Assembly: GCF_012070565.1 (NCBI RefSeq)
Contig: NZ_JAAQRO010000042.1
Location: 40,328 to 104,327, forward strand
DNA length: 64,000 nt
Origin: Anaerosporobacter faecicola
GTDB taxonomy: Bacteria > Bacillota > Clostridia > Lachnospirales > Lachnospiraceae
Reading direction: 5' to 3'
Below the pieces are notes generated by a model. That model was given only the letters and a program-made list of their open reading frames with translations. It did no database searches and was not told the DNA's origin. A program made the translations under genes and the position numbers. Positions 1-10,063 of the stretch are shown here, in pieces (the stretch's first letter is position 1; each line of letters begins with the position of its first letter).

Positions 1-3000
1 TTCAAAATCTCCAATAACATAATATTCTAACTCTACTGGTATTGGTTTTTTCTGAAATGCTAAACTTACAGAAAAAGTAAAGGTTTCCATATTATCAGGA
101 TTACTTAAATCAATTCCCGCTACGAGCATTTCTTCCAATGTCATTCGATGAATATTCAATTCTCCTGTTATGATATCTCCCTTCTCCAATTGCAGTTCAA
201 TTTCATTTTCCTGTTTTTCATAGATCATGACCAATTGATCTGCTGGCAGATATCCATTATCATATGCAGCAATTCGATGCGTTCCTTCCTCTAACGTAAC
301 TTGTATCTCTCCATTATAATCTGCAACAAAGCTCTTAACTTCATCCTCTTCTTCAATGCATATGTTCGCATACGGAATTGGACCTCCTGATTGACTTGTT
401 ACGCGAATCGTACTTTGTCCCATCTTCGGTTTTTCTTTAATCTCTACCTTTATCGTACATTGTCCTTTATTATTATGGGCATCTTTAACTGTTAATGTAA
501 CTGTATACGTTCCTGCTTTCTGATATGCGTAGATCGGATTTGGTCCTTCCAACGTAGTTCCATCTCCCATATCCCACTGGTATTGCATGATTCTTACATT
601 ATCCGTAGACATGGTACCATCAAACTTCAATACTTCATCTACTACCCCTTGCATATACTCACCAGTTATGGCAACAGGTGGTGTCGTATCCTCATCCAGT
701 GCATAATTTTCTAGTTCCTCCGATTCCATGTAATTCCCGCAGGTATCATAGACACGTATTTTATAGCTATATAATTTCTCTGGTTCAACATCTGTATCTG
801 TATAAGTATTCTCCTCAAGCGATCCTAATAAATCAAAAGATTCTTCTCCTTCTGCTTTCTTATAGATCTCGTAATAAGAAAAATCGTCTTCTGTACAAGC
901 GTTCCAATCTAACTTTAACTCCCAATTTCCTTGCGCAACTGCAAAGTTCTCAATTTCTTCAACATGATTATCTAATGTCACAGTAACATAAGAGTAGTCA
1001 CTTGCATTTCCTACTTGATCCGTTACTTGTACACGAATTTGATAGGTTCCATCTTCCATTCCTGACATATCCCATGTTTTCGAATACAGATAGTCTTTGC
1101 CCGTAAGTGTCTCTGTAACGATATTTTTCCACTGATCTGATTCATCTTGTGATTTAAAATCGATAATAATCTGTTGCAATCCCGTATTATCCATTGTTGC
1201 AACTTTGATTGCTTTACTGCTGTTCATCGTTGTTCCATCTTTTGGTCCAATTCCATAGATTACAGGCTTTTGTGTATCTGGAGTTGAAGAGGTGACCGTC
1301 TCCGCTGATACCGCTCCTTCATTCCCCACAACATCAATTGGTTGTATCTTGTAGGAATAAGCTGTATTACTTGTAATACTGGTGTCAATAAAATTCTTAG
1401 TACATACATTTTCTTGATAAAGTTCGAATATATCAGAGTCTACGGCTCGATAGATCTGATACGCTTTTATGTCCTCATCCTCGCCCTCATCCCATGTAAC
1501 TTCTATATACCCATCATATCCCGTAGCTTTCACTCCTGTTGGTTGCTTTGGAGCTGATTGGTCAATAAGATATTCCATAATGACTTCCGGTTGATTACTT
1601 ACTTTATTCCCATTCGCATCAAACGCTTCGAATTTGACATAGACTGTTCCTGCAGCCAACTGCGATATATCAAAATCAGTCGTATATGTAGTACTCTGCT
1701 GTAACTGATCTGATGTAATCTTTTTGATTAGTTTCCAGTCATTTTTATCATAAGAATAATAAAAACTTGCTTCCTTGGTTCCAATATTATCTGCAACCGT
1801 CATCGTAAGAGGTATAACCTCCTTCTGTTGCTTAATTGTAGGACCAACAATCTTAATTACTGGTTGTACTTCATCCGCTTTCGTCGTTACCACAATCTCT
1901 TCCGAAGGTGTTCCTCGATTTCCAGATGTATCATATCCTACAACTCGGAATGTATATTCTGTAGCGGCTTGTAGATTCTTCACATAATACCCAAGGTTTT
2001 TGCTTTCTTGGGCAATCTCTTTATAGGTATCACCCGTTTTCTGTTCTACTGAAAAGTACGCAAAATCTTCCTCTGAAACGTCATCCCATTCTAATTTAAT
2101 ATAGGAATCATATGCATTCGCACGTAACCCTTCAATTTTGTTAATTCCTTCATTATCTACAATATACGTTCCCGTAATTACTTCTGTACTTCTATTGCCT
2201 GTCCCATCACAAGCTATGGTTTTTAGTTGATAATTACCATTTAGATTACAAGTATCCCACGGAATACTACATGTACCATCTTTTCCTTCCCCTTCATAAA
2301 CTAATATCCACTCTGTGTCATTTTCCTCTTTCCCGTATAACAAGTAGGTTTCTACACTTATATTATCCTTTGCAGTGATCTCTACTGTTGTTATACCACT
2401 TACTCGTCCAGATCTTGGGAAAACTGCAGATACATATGGTGCAAGATCATCCGGTTCTACCATGATATTATTTTTTTCACTACGAAGAGACTCTTGTCCA
2501 TACTTATTCGTAGCAATCATATAGTAATCATACTCGACACCTTGTTTTGCAGTTTTATCAATATACATAACTTGCTCTAAATCTGTTATCTTACTGATCT
2601 CTGTATACTTTGTTTTGTCTGACTGCTTTCTATAGATTGTATAGTAATCAATATGTTGTGAATTTGAAGGAAGCCAAGTAATATATACAAGACCTGCTTT
2701 GGAGTTTACTGCAAATGCATTGACATTTGCCGGCGCATCTTTATCAATATAATACGAAACAGTTTTACTTACTTCATTCCCATCTGCATCAATTACTGTA
2801 TACTTAACATAGTATTCTCCATTCGATGGAAGTTTACTGATATCCCATGTATACTGTGCTTGATACTGTAAAACGTTATATGCCTGTTGCCCAACATAGA
2901 TTGGATTAATTCTAGTCCATTCCTGCTGATCAGTAGAGTATTCAAAGCTTACTTTGTTATTATTACTGTACCCTATATTCTTGAATCTCACATTTAGTTC

Positions 3001-6000
3001 TGCATTTTTCCCACTTATTGTAGATGCTTGTGGCGGAAATACAGAGATAATTCTTGGGTTTTCCAGTTTTGAAACAACTGCTTCACTTAATTCTGATTTA
3101 TTACCTGCATTATCATATGCCTTTATCGTATAAGAATACTCTGTGTTACTACTAACTTCCTTATCCTGATAAAAGCAGTCTGTTGTTGTTGTAAGGTATT
3201 CACCATTCCTATATATTTCATAGCCAACTGTCCTAACATTATCAATTGCCATTGTCCAACCAACTGTAATGGTAGATCCTGTCCGATTAATGACGGTTGT
3301 ATTCCCTGGAATTTCTGGTGATTGCTCATCTTGTGCAGTAATAGCAATGACTTCCTCTGATGCCTCTGCTATATTTCTCTCTGCATCAAATGCATATACG
3401 ACATAATGATATGTCTGTCCTGGTTCTAGTCTTGTATCCTTACAATATGGATCAGTAGTTGTTACTATCTTTTGTCCATCTCGGTATATTTCATACCCTA
3501 GTACTGCTGTATTATCTGTCGCTGCTTGCCAAGCTAGTCTAATTTCTGAACTATTCGCAGATGTTACCTTAAGATTTACCACCTTTGTTGGTGGTTCCTG
3601 ATCATCAATATCAATAACCAGTTCCGCCGCTTTGGACGAAAAATCACTACTACTATAATATCCACTGTTCAGATTCTTTGTTAATATTAATTTGTTAAAG
3701 CTTGTTTTCGTATTCACAGCAACGTTTTGCACATATCGCCGACCATTCGTTATTGATTTTCCTGAAAGGATTGTGGAATGTTCTCCTGTTGAACTATATG
3801 TTCCGGTGACTGTAAAATCGCCTTTTACTTCTGTCTTACCCTTCTCCGCATATATATAACCACCAACAGAGAGGTTGCCTCCAACAATAATCTCGTCTGA
3901 CGGATTTTTCTGATATAGAGAACTATTCATTATCATGTTTTTATGTGCAATTATTTTTCCTCCCTCTAAGTAAGTACTTGATTTAGAGGCTGTGATATAT
4001 CTAGCTGTTATGGTATGTCCATTTAAGTTATATATCGCATTCCTATTTTCATATCCTCCCAAATAGAAGTAGTCTTCCACATAGAAATCTTCCTCTAACT
4101 TATTATCACCAACTATATAAAGACTTCCACTCCAATACCCATCTGTTACTTGATTGAAATAACTTATATTCACATAATAGTTCCCACCTACATTCTTACT
4201 GATATCAGTTAATGTTCCATTAACACATAAACCACATAAAATGTCAACCGTGGAATTGCTTTGATTATTAATCACTAAATTTTGTAATACTATACCACCC
4301 TTTAAAATCTGCTTCTTTGTTCCACTCATGGTTACAGTGAAACTTTTGCTTGCCCAAAAATAGTTACGATAGTCATCTGCAATAAAATTTCCTTCTAAGT
4401 ACATATTTCCCGCTGTAAGATCACTAAAATTATAACTTCTGGACCATGAGATAAAATCACCTTTTACCGTTATACAATCTTTCTCATTCGTCATCTTGAT
4501 CGTACCGTAACTGATTGTTGAAGTATTGGTTGGATCTTCATTCAATCCAACGACCAGATAATCTCCTTCAACCGTAAGTTCTCCACCATTAATATACACG
4601 CAACCGGCAGGTTGTTTAAGATTTCCTTGAATTGTAAGATGATGTCCATTCAGATCTAACGTACCTGCTCCTAGGATAAGATCTCCACCAATTGTCATAT
4701 CTTCTGTTAATTTCCAGCCAATAGTAATCTCCTGTCCTGCCATAGTAAATCGACAGCCATTGGTTATAATCTGGTTATATTTGATCTGTACCTTCGTATA
4801 TACCCCTTCTTCACTTGTATTGGCAAGCTCTAAAATTGCAAACGTTCCAGCCGTAATACATTGCTTCTTCGATCCACTTAAGATAACACGGTGATTGCCT
4901 GAAGCTGTACAATATCCAGCATAGTCTCCTTTTACTTCTAAAATACCATCTGTTAAAACAGCTGGATTATTATTAAAGGAGAAATTCCCCTCAACTAAAA
5001 TATAATCTTTTGGGTGAGTCATATAGAAAGATTCACAATCACCAAACCATGATGATCCTATCAGTTTACAATCACCGTGAACTGTAAGCTTACCTTCTTC
5101 CATATACAAGCTTGCATACCACCCATTAGTTAGTTCTCCTAGTATATGAATATCTTCACCTGCAACATACCAGTCTTCAGACAATGATAAATTCCCACCA
5201 AATGTGACATTGTCAGATGTTGTAGTTGGTTTATTAATATTAATATTCGTCATTGTTTTATTATTAGTAAAACGTGTACTATTACAGATATTTACTGTTC
5301 CAACAATAGCCTTTCCTCCATCGTCGAATGTACCTGTAACAAGATTATAATATGGAAAGGTAACGCTCTTATCCTGTGCATTCTCTATTTTAATATTGGC
5401 TATATCAATAAAGGATGATTTCTCTAATTTCTGATTTTTGGTGCCTTTGAATACAAGAGTATGATTCTTTGTAAATTGGAATTTTTGAGTCAACTCAATT
5501 GATACATCCCCACCTACACGTAAGGTTCCATCGCAAAAATCATTACCAACATCTTTGATGGAATTCCACGATAGATTTCCATCAATATCAACAATATCCT
5601 CTGCCTTTTCCATAATAAGACGGCCGGTACTGATCGTATTATCCTCAGCTTTTTGAATATAATTTCCTTTTACAAGCAGTGATCCATTATTTACTTTTAC
5701 AACACCACCCGATTGTATGAAATCACCTTCAACTGTTAATGTATGACCATTTAGATCAAGGATACCTTCTATAAATGGGTAATCCCCTTGATAAGTTTCA
5801 TCTTCTTCCAGTGTTCTTCCATATTCCCCTGCTTCATTGGTACCAATGGTAAACCGATTCCCATTCGTTATTAATTCACTATATTGAATCGGTTTTGCTG
5901 ACCAAACTCCCTCCTCTGATTCATTCAAGATTTCAAGAATACCAAATCGAAATTCCTGCCTTACATTAATCGTTTGTTTCTGTTTACCTGTGAATTTGAA

Positions 6001-9000
6001 ATGAACAGTATGATCACGACTGATACAGGTATCACCGCCGTTAAAATTTGAACCGCTAAATTCAAATTCACCTGTTACTAATTCCATTCCACCATTCCAG
6101 TTGAGATCACCTTCTAGATAGATATAGTCGTTTTCATGTGTTAAACATATCGTTCCATTTCCCTGAAGACTCTTCCTAACCAGTAAGGCTCCATTCCGAA
6201 GGTATATTCCACTATATTTTTCACAAATTACATTACCAAGTACTTCAATTTTTCCTTCCAGATAAAGTTTGTTATTCAGACGTAAATCCCCATGAATAAG
6301 AATATCCTTTGAGAAATTTCGATTTTCACCTCCATTTAACAGAACATTTCCGAATATCTCATTATCTTGAAGAGCCGTATATGCATCTAACTTTAGTAAT
6401 CCCTCAAATACCGTTTTATTGAGTTGAAGCTGATTTGTTACATATATTGAACCATTTATAATAATTGTTTTATCTGGTTCATTCGTCACCTCAAGATTTG
6501 CGATCGTATTCAAATTATATGTATAAGTATTCTCTATACTCTGGCTTTTTTCTCCATCCAAAACCACTTTGTGATCTTGTGTAGAGCAAAATATATATTG
6601 ATTATTCGTTGCATCAGAACAGATATACACATTTCCTGCTATATTCATGGTTCCGCTTGTCAATGTAGCTCGTGTATCAATATCCGTTGCAGAATAGAAA
6701 TTTCCCTTTATGATTACGGTATCCTTTGCATTAAACATTGACAAGTAACCAGTCGATTTCTTATAAACATAGGTATCATTCTCTTCTACTCGTGTTTGGA
6801 TTCGATAATCTCCCTCAATGATCAAGGTACCTGAATTTATTGACAGTTCTCCACCTGATTGAATCAAATCTCCCTTTACTGTAAGTGTATGTCCATTCAA
6901 ATCTAGCGTATCTGTTGACAAATAAAGATCCTTATTAATGATCTCATCTTGTTGAAGGGTCCAGCCATAATTTCCTTCTGACTCCTCTACAATTAAAAAT
7001 TTCGTTCCATTACGAATTAATTTATTGTATTTAATTGGTTTTGCAGAATAAACTCCTTCTCCACTCGTGTTCTGTAATTCTAATATATTAAATTGAGCTT
7101 TATCACCGGCTGTTATTATCTGTTTCTCTGTACCACAGAGTAATACTCGGAATGTATCCGTCATCGTCATATTATTGCAAGTAAAATCACCCTTAACCTC
7201 TAGTGTCCCCGCACTTAATTTACCATAGCTTGCAAATTTCCAATTACCATGCACCAAAATATAGTCAGTATCATGTTCCATATATATTTCTGAAGAATCA
7301 AACTTTAAATCCTTCATTACTTCCAATGACCCATTGTTCATTGTAACAATCCCATTTCGTTCTACATTAACCGAACCAGTAATCGTTAATTTTGAAGATA
7401 TTACACACTTTGCATTGATTGTTACATCTCCATCAATTGTATATTCACTTGCAAGTTCCGTATAATATCTATATATTATATTAGCTCTTACGATACCATT
7501 AGCAGGTACAGTAGATGACATGAAATATAGGTTTCCTCCAATCGTTCTTCCCCCATCATCTACGTTTTTTCTAATATATAACTGCCCCGATACAACACTT
7601 CCCGCCTCAGATATATTCTTATTAATCAAATTACTAATTGTATTCCCAGTACAAGTAACTACCTGTTTTTGTGTTCCTTGCAGAATAAAATTATGGTTTC
7701 CATCCGTATTAAATCCCAATCCTAGATATACGTTTCCTGTTAATCGTAAATCACCATTCAGTAAGGTACATCGGTTTTTATTATAGGCATCAAAATAGCA
7801 ATCGCCTTTTACCTCCACTACGTCGGATTCATTCGACATGATGAGCCTACCAGTTCCTCTCGTATACTGTCTCGTTAACAGATCAAAATTCTGCATTCGG
7901 TAATCTTTATCTACAATTAATTTACCTCCATTAATCGCAACCTTACCACTAATCTGTATAAGATTCCCGTGAATTGTTAGCGTATGGCCATTTAGGTCAA
8001 GTGTATCCTCCATCAGTATAAAGTCACCTTGGATTTCCGTATCCTGCTCTAGTTGATAACCATAGGAGTATGCTGGTATTGTCCCATACCGTATGTTATT
8101 CCCATTTCGTATCAGCGTATCACATAGAATAGGTACTGCAGAATACACTCCTGCATCTGACATATTTGTTATCTCTATGGTTGAAAATGTTATCCCCTCA
8201 AATGGATTTACTGCTTGAATCGTTTGCAAAGCATCACCACTAAAGATTACATGACATTCTGTCAACGGTTGAAAATAGTTTCCTTTAACCGTCTGATAAA
8301 AATCTCCCTTTAACTCTAAGGTTCCTGCTTCTAATCTAGAATAATTGCCTCCCCAATAGACATTGCCTTTAACAAGCATATAGTCATTGGTCTTTAGCAT
8401 ATATAAATACCCACCATCATTAATCGAAAAATCACCATCACATTCCAAATAACCATTATAGAAGGATAATGCTCCTTTATTGATAATCACATCACCATGA
8501 ACAATTAAGTTATAACCATTTAAGTTAAGTTCATACGAGTTAATGATTAGATCACCAACTTCCATGTTTTCTTCTAATGATCTATATTGGGAAATGATCA
8601 TATCATCATATGTTGTTGCACGTACTATATTACTAACTTCTACTACAGCACCAAACGCATCAATTGCTTTAATCTGATACTCGTATATTGTATTCCCACT
8701 TACTTCTTGGTCAATATATACTTCTTCTGCCTGAGATGCTATCTTTTCATTATTACGATAGCACTCATAGGTATAGGTTTCATCTGTCGTTTTTTCTTCC
8801 CAATTCCAAATTAACTGTATCTGCTTACTGTTTACTTTTCCAATCTCCAAGTTCATTGCTGATTCTACTATATCCGCAGTTTCAGAATTTTGTGTTTCAT
8901 CATTATTTTCGTCTTCTCCATTGCCTTGCGAATCCGTTACTTCTTCTGATTCTTGCATCTCAACTTCATCTTGGATTTCTTCTGTTTCTTCTGACTCTTC

Positions 9001-9192
9001 TGATACATCTTCTTCTATTGCAGCTCCTGAACTGCTAATCACATTCTGTTCACTTTGGTCATTCGAATCCATCTGATAAGTAATATTATCTTTAGCCTTT
9101 ATGAAATCACCATCTATCAGTACGGTGTTCAATAAGACAATTATGCACAACATAAAACTTATCAATCTACGATATTTTTTTGCTCTCTCCAT
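1..9192 (-). CDS. giant secreted repeat protein with FN3, PKD and carboxypeptidase-regulatory-like domains (3' end outside window)
   Basis: The frame is open without a stop from an ATG at 9192 to the window edge, 3064 codons. A GGAGTGGGATA ribosome binding site precedes the start. A basic N-terminus and hydrophobic stretch (residues 8-27) look like a signal peptide. An acidic Glu/Ser/Asp-rich linker follows (about 40-95), then one FN3 domain (about 105-195). Residues about 200-1850 are a long array of beta-rich repeats with the recurring core LNGHTLTVxGDLIQ. At least six more FN3 domains alternate with Ig-like segments (about 1860-2845). A PKD domain follows (about 2845-2920, motif WDMGDGT), then a carboxypeptidase-regulatory-like domain (about 2920-3005). 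No catalytic domain is visible in this part. It is probably a surface adhesin or cell-wall-associated protein, and the role is inferred only from its architecture. The C-terminus, where an anchor or an RHS domain might lie, is not seen. Confidence 0.85.
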   Translation of the reverse strand, partial: MERAKKYRRLISFMLCIIVLLNTVLIDGDFIKAKDNITYQMDSNDQSEQNVISSSGAAIEEDVSEESEETEEIQDEVEMQESEEVTDSQGNGEDENNDETQNSETADIVESAMNLEIGKVNSKQIQLIWNWEEKTTDETYTYECYRNNEKIASQAEEVYIDQEVSGNTIYEYQIKAIDAFGAVVEVSNIVRATTYDDMIISQYRSLEENMEVGDLIINSYELNLNGYNLIVHGDVIINKGALSFYNGYLECDGDFSINDGGYLYMLKTNDYMLVKGNVYWGGNYSRLEAGTLELKGDFYQTVKGNYFQPLTECHVIFSGDALQTIQAVNPFEGITFSTIEITNMSDAGVYSAVPILCDTLIRNGNNIRYGTIPAYSYGYQLEQDTEIQGDFILMEDTLDLNGHTLTIHGNLIQISGKVAINGGKLIVDKDYRMQNFDLLTRQYTRGTGRLIMSNESDVVEVKGDCYFDAYNKNRCTLLNGDLRLTGNVYLGLGFNTDGNHNFILQGTQKQVVTCTGNTISNLINKNISEAGSVVSGQLYIRKNVDDGGRTIGGNLYFMSSTVPANGIVRANIIYRYYTELASEYTIDGDVTINAKCVISSKLTITGSVNVERNGIVTMNNGSLEVMKDLKFDSSEIYMEHDTDYILVHGNWKFASYGKLSAGTLEVKGDFTCNNMTMTDTFRVLLCGTEKQIITAGDKAQFNILELQNTSGEGVYSAKPIKYNKLIRNGTKFLIVEESEGNYGWTLQQDEIINKDLYLSTDTLDLNGHTLTVKGDLIQSGGELSINSGTLIIEGDYRIQTRVEENDTYVYKKSTGYLSMFNAKDTVIIKGNFYSATDIDTRATLTSGTMNIAGNVYICSDATNNQYIFCSTQDHKVVLDGEKSQSIENTYTYNLNTIANLEVTNEPDKTIIINGSIYVTNQLQLNKTVFEGLLKLDAYTALQDNEIFGNVLLNGGENRNFSKDILIHGDLRLNNKLYLEGKIEVLGNVICEKYSGIYLRNGALLVRKSLQGNGTICLTHENDYIYLEGDLNWNGGMELVTGEFEFSGSNFNGGDTCISRDHTVHFKFTGKQKQTINVRQEFRFGILEILNESEEGVWSAKPIQYSELITNGNRFTIGTNEAGEYGRTLEEDETYQGDYPFIEGILDLNGHTLTVEGDFIQSGGVVKVNNGSLLVKGNYIQKAEDNTISTGRLIMEKAEDIVDIDGNLSWNSIKDVGNDFCDGTLRVGGDVSIELTQKFQFTKNHTLVFKGTKNQKLEKSSFIDIANIKIENAQDKSVTFPYYNLVTGTFDDGGKAIVGTVNICNSTRFTNNKTMTNININKPTTTSDNVTFGGNLSLSEDWYVAGEDIHILGELTNGWYASLYMEEGKLTVHGDCKLIGSSWFGDCESFYMTHPKDYILVEGNFSFNNNPAVLTDGILEVKGDYAGYCTASGNHRVILSGSKKQCITAGTFAILELANTSEEGVYTKVQIKYNQIITNGCRFTMAGQEITIGWKLTEDMTIGGDLILGAGTLDLNGHHLTIQGNLKQPAGCVYINGGELTVEGDYLVVGLNEDPTNTSTISYGTIKMTNEKDCITVKGDFISWSRSYNFSDLTAGNMYLEGNFIADDYRNYFWASKSFTVTMSGTKKQILKGGIVLQNLVINNQSNSTVDILCGLCVNGTLTDISKNVGGNYYVNISYFNQVTDGYWSGSLYIVGDNKLEEDFYVEDYFYLGGYENRNAIYNLNGHTITARYITASKSSTYLEGGKIIAHKNMIMNSSLYQKNPSDEIIVGGNLSVGGYIYAEKGKTEVKGDFTVTGTYSSTGEHSTILSGKSITNGRRYVQNVAVNTKTSFNKLILTKNLNSGYYSSSDFSSKAAELVIDIDDQEPPTKVVNLKVTSANSSEIRLAWQAATDNTAVLGYEIYRDGQKIVTTTDPYCKDTRLEPGQTYHYVVYAFDAERNIAEASEEVIAITAQDEQSPEIPGNTTVINRTGSTITVGWTMAIDNVRTVGYEIYRNGEYLTTTTDCFYQDKEVSSNTEYSYTIKAYDNAGNKSELSEAVVSKLENPRIISVFPPQASTISGKNAELNVRFKNIGYSNNNKVSFEYSTDQQEWTRINPIYVGQQAYNVLQYQAQYTWDISKLPSNGEYYVKYTVIDADGNEVSKTVSYYIDKDAPANVNAFAVNSKAGLVYITWLPSNSQHIDYYTIYRKQSDKTKYTEISKITDLEQVMYIDKTAKQGVEYDYYMIATNKYGQESLRSEKNNIMVEPDDLAPYVSAVFPRSGRVSGITTVEITAKDNISVETYLLYGKEENDTEWILVYEGEGKDGTCSIPWDTCNLNGNYQLKTIACDGTGNRSTEVITGTYIVDNEGINKIEGLRANAYDSYIKLEWDDVSEEDFAYFSVEQKTGDTYKEIAQESKNLGYYVKNLQAATEYTFRVVGYDTSGNRGTPSEEIVVTTKADEVQPVIKIVGPTIKQQKEVIPLTMTVADNIGTKEASFYYSYDKNDWKLIKKITSDQLQQSTTYTTDFDISQLAAGTVYVKFEAFDANGNKVSNQPEVIMEYLIDQSAPKQPTGVKATGYDGYIEVTWDEGEDEDIKAYQIYRAVDSDIFELYQENVCTKNFIDTSITSNTAYSYKIQPIDVVGNEGAVSAETVTSSTPDTQKPVIYGIGPKDGTTMNSSKAIKVATMDNTGLQQIIIDFKSQDESDQWKNIVTETLTGKDYLYSKTWDMSGMEDGTYQIRVQVTDQVGNASDYSYVTVTLDNHVEEIENFAVAQGNWELKLDWNACTEDDFSYYEIYKKAEGEESFDLLGSLEENTYTDTDVEPEKLYSYKIRVYDTCGNYMESEELENYALDEDTTPPVAITGEYMQGVVDEVLKFDGTMSTDNVRIMQYQWDMGDGTTLEGPNPIYAYQKAGTYTVTLTVKDAHNNKGQCTIKVEIKEKPKMGQSTIRVTSQSGGPIPYANICIEEEDEVKSFVADYNGEIQVTLEEGTHRIAAYDNGYLPADQLVMIYEKQENEIELQLEKGDIITGELNIHRMTLEEMLVAGIDLSNPDNMETFTFSVSLAFQKKPIPVELEYYVIGDFE
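3950..8560 (-). repeat. array of ~550-bp coding repeats alternating in two types (~1.1-kb period)
   Basis: Within the giant gene, the motif LNG-(H/Y)-x-(L/I)-(T/I) recurs near 8515, 7988, 6892, 5745, 4645 and 4015. The four inner copies are spaced about 1.1 kb apart. About midway between them (near 7430, 6290 and 5190) lie degenerate units that keep the GDxxI...NGxLxVxGD pattern but lack the LNGHTL core. The array therefore reads as alternating A and B units of roughly 185 residues each. The end copies are spaced about 530 and 630 bp, consistent with half-periods. The pattern resembles a right-handed beta-helix or cadherin-like carbohydrate-binding array, but no named family could be assigned by eye. 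Confidence 0.7.
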
Positions 9193-9216
9193 TATCCCAC
9201 TCCTATACATTATGTA

Positions 9217-9477
9217 CTAATTACTAGTTTTAATATTCGTGATATTTCCATTTGCATCATACTCATATTCAATGTAACTACCATCTTCATAAATAACTTT
9301 TATCAATCTTCCCAACTTATCATACGTATATGTTGCATCATTCTGTGTTGTTGTTACTGTTTCTTCTTGTACTTCAGAATTACAAGTAACTTCTTCTGTT
9401 TTTGATGCATTAACATACAGACGAATACCAAGTATCCCCATCAATACTACACCAACTATTACAATTCTTTTTTTCAT
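9217..9477 (-). CDS. small exported protein with a single YD (RHS-type) repeat
   Basis: This 86-residue protein has a basic N-terminus and one hydrophobic segment (about residues 4-24), suggesting a signal peptide or membrane anchor. A Thr/Glu-rich linker follows, then one unit of the YD repeat typical of RHS and wall-associated proteins, with cores YDKLGRLIKV and YEYDANGNITNI. RHS proteins normally carry tens of these repeats, so a one-repeat protein is unusual. The stop lies 24 bp before the start of the giant surface-protein gene on the same strand, so the two are probably cotranscribed. The start is preceded only by a weak AGG. The function is unknown. It could be a partner or leftover of a larger RHS protein. 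Confidence 0.7.
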   Translation of the reverse strand: MKKRIVIVGVVLMGILGIRLYVNASKTEEVTCNSEVQEETVTTTQNDATYTYDKLGRLIKVIYEDGSYIEYEYDANGNITNIKTSN

Positions 9478-9588
9478 GTTATTCTTTTGCCTACTGTGGG
9501 TTATTTCCCGTACTTATTAGAAACTATGTACGCTAAGCACAATATGCGATACTCCTTCCCTTACTATTTTGTACTATTTTGGTATATA

Positions 9589-9652
9589 AACTCAAACTTC
9601 GCACATAGCAACCACATACGCGCTCAAAAGGTTCAAGTGCAAAGTTTGAGTT
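9589..9652. repeat. intergenic inverted repeat (16-bp arms)
   Basis: Arms at 9589-9604 and 9637-9652 are complementary except at one position and enclose about 32 bp. A related sequence occurs near 20945-21015, so this looks like one member of a dispersed intergenic element. No coding potential. Confidence 0.6.
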
Positions 9653-9701
9653 ATAAAGTTATAGTCCTTATCTTAACACAACATTTCCCATAATTGTTTA
9701 A

Positions 9702-9737
9702 TTCCTGACAGACGACACCATTTCCTGACAGATGACA
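9702..9737. repeat. two 16-bp direct repeats, 20-bp period
   Basis: TTCCTGACAGAYGACA occurs twice (9702-9717 and 9722-9737). Short multiple terminal repeats of this style are found at the ends of IS21-family elements, so this may be a solo end left by a lost insertion sequence. No transposase remnant is visible. The remainder of the 9478-10063 gap holds nothing else recognisable apart from the inverted repeat at 9589 and the terminator at 9937. Confidence 0.4.
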
Positions 9738-9936
9738 TCGTTTTTTCTTTACGAAACAATTAATTTGTTGAATATAGTATTTTTTTATTCTCATTATTCA
9801 TCATCACAAGAATTATGATCTTTCTACACTTCTTAAAAATCAAATTCCGATTACCTATAAAAAACGCACGTTGCAAAAATCTGCTCCTTCTCCCAAGCTT
9901 GCCCACCAGATATATAGCAATGCCCTATTTCTAGCA

Positions 9937-9970
9937 TAAAAAAAAGACCCTAAGATTTCACTTAGAGTCT
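9937..9970 (-). terminator. rho-independent terminator of the WYL regulator gene
   Basis: A 10-bp stem (9945-9954 with 9961-9970, one G-T pair) with a 6-base loop is followed on the minus strand by a run of eight T. Confidence 0.8.
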
Positions 9971-10063
9971 CTACTATATCAATCCTACATTCTTTGCAGC
10001 ATGTTAGTACGATCTATTATTATCATTTTCTTCTTTTTATCATTTTCTTTCCTTTATCGTTCT

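Noticed and set aside
678..986. 102-residue plus-strand frame within the giant gene region
   Set aside because: Antisense shadow of FN3-coding sequence without initiation signals.
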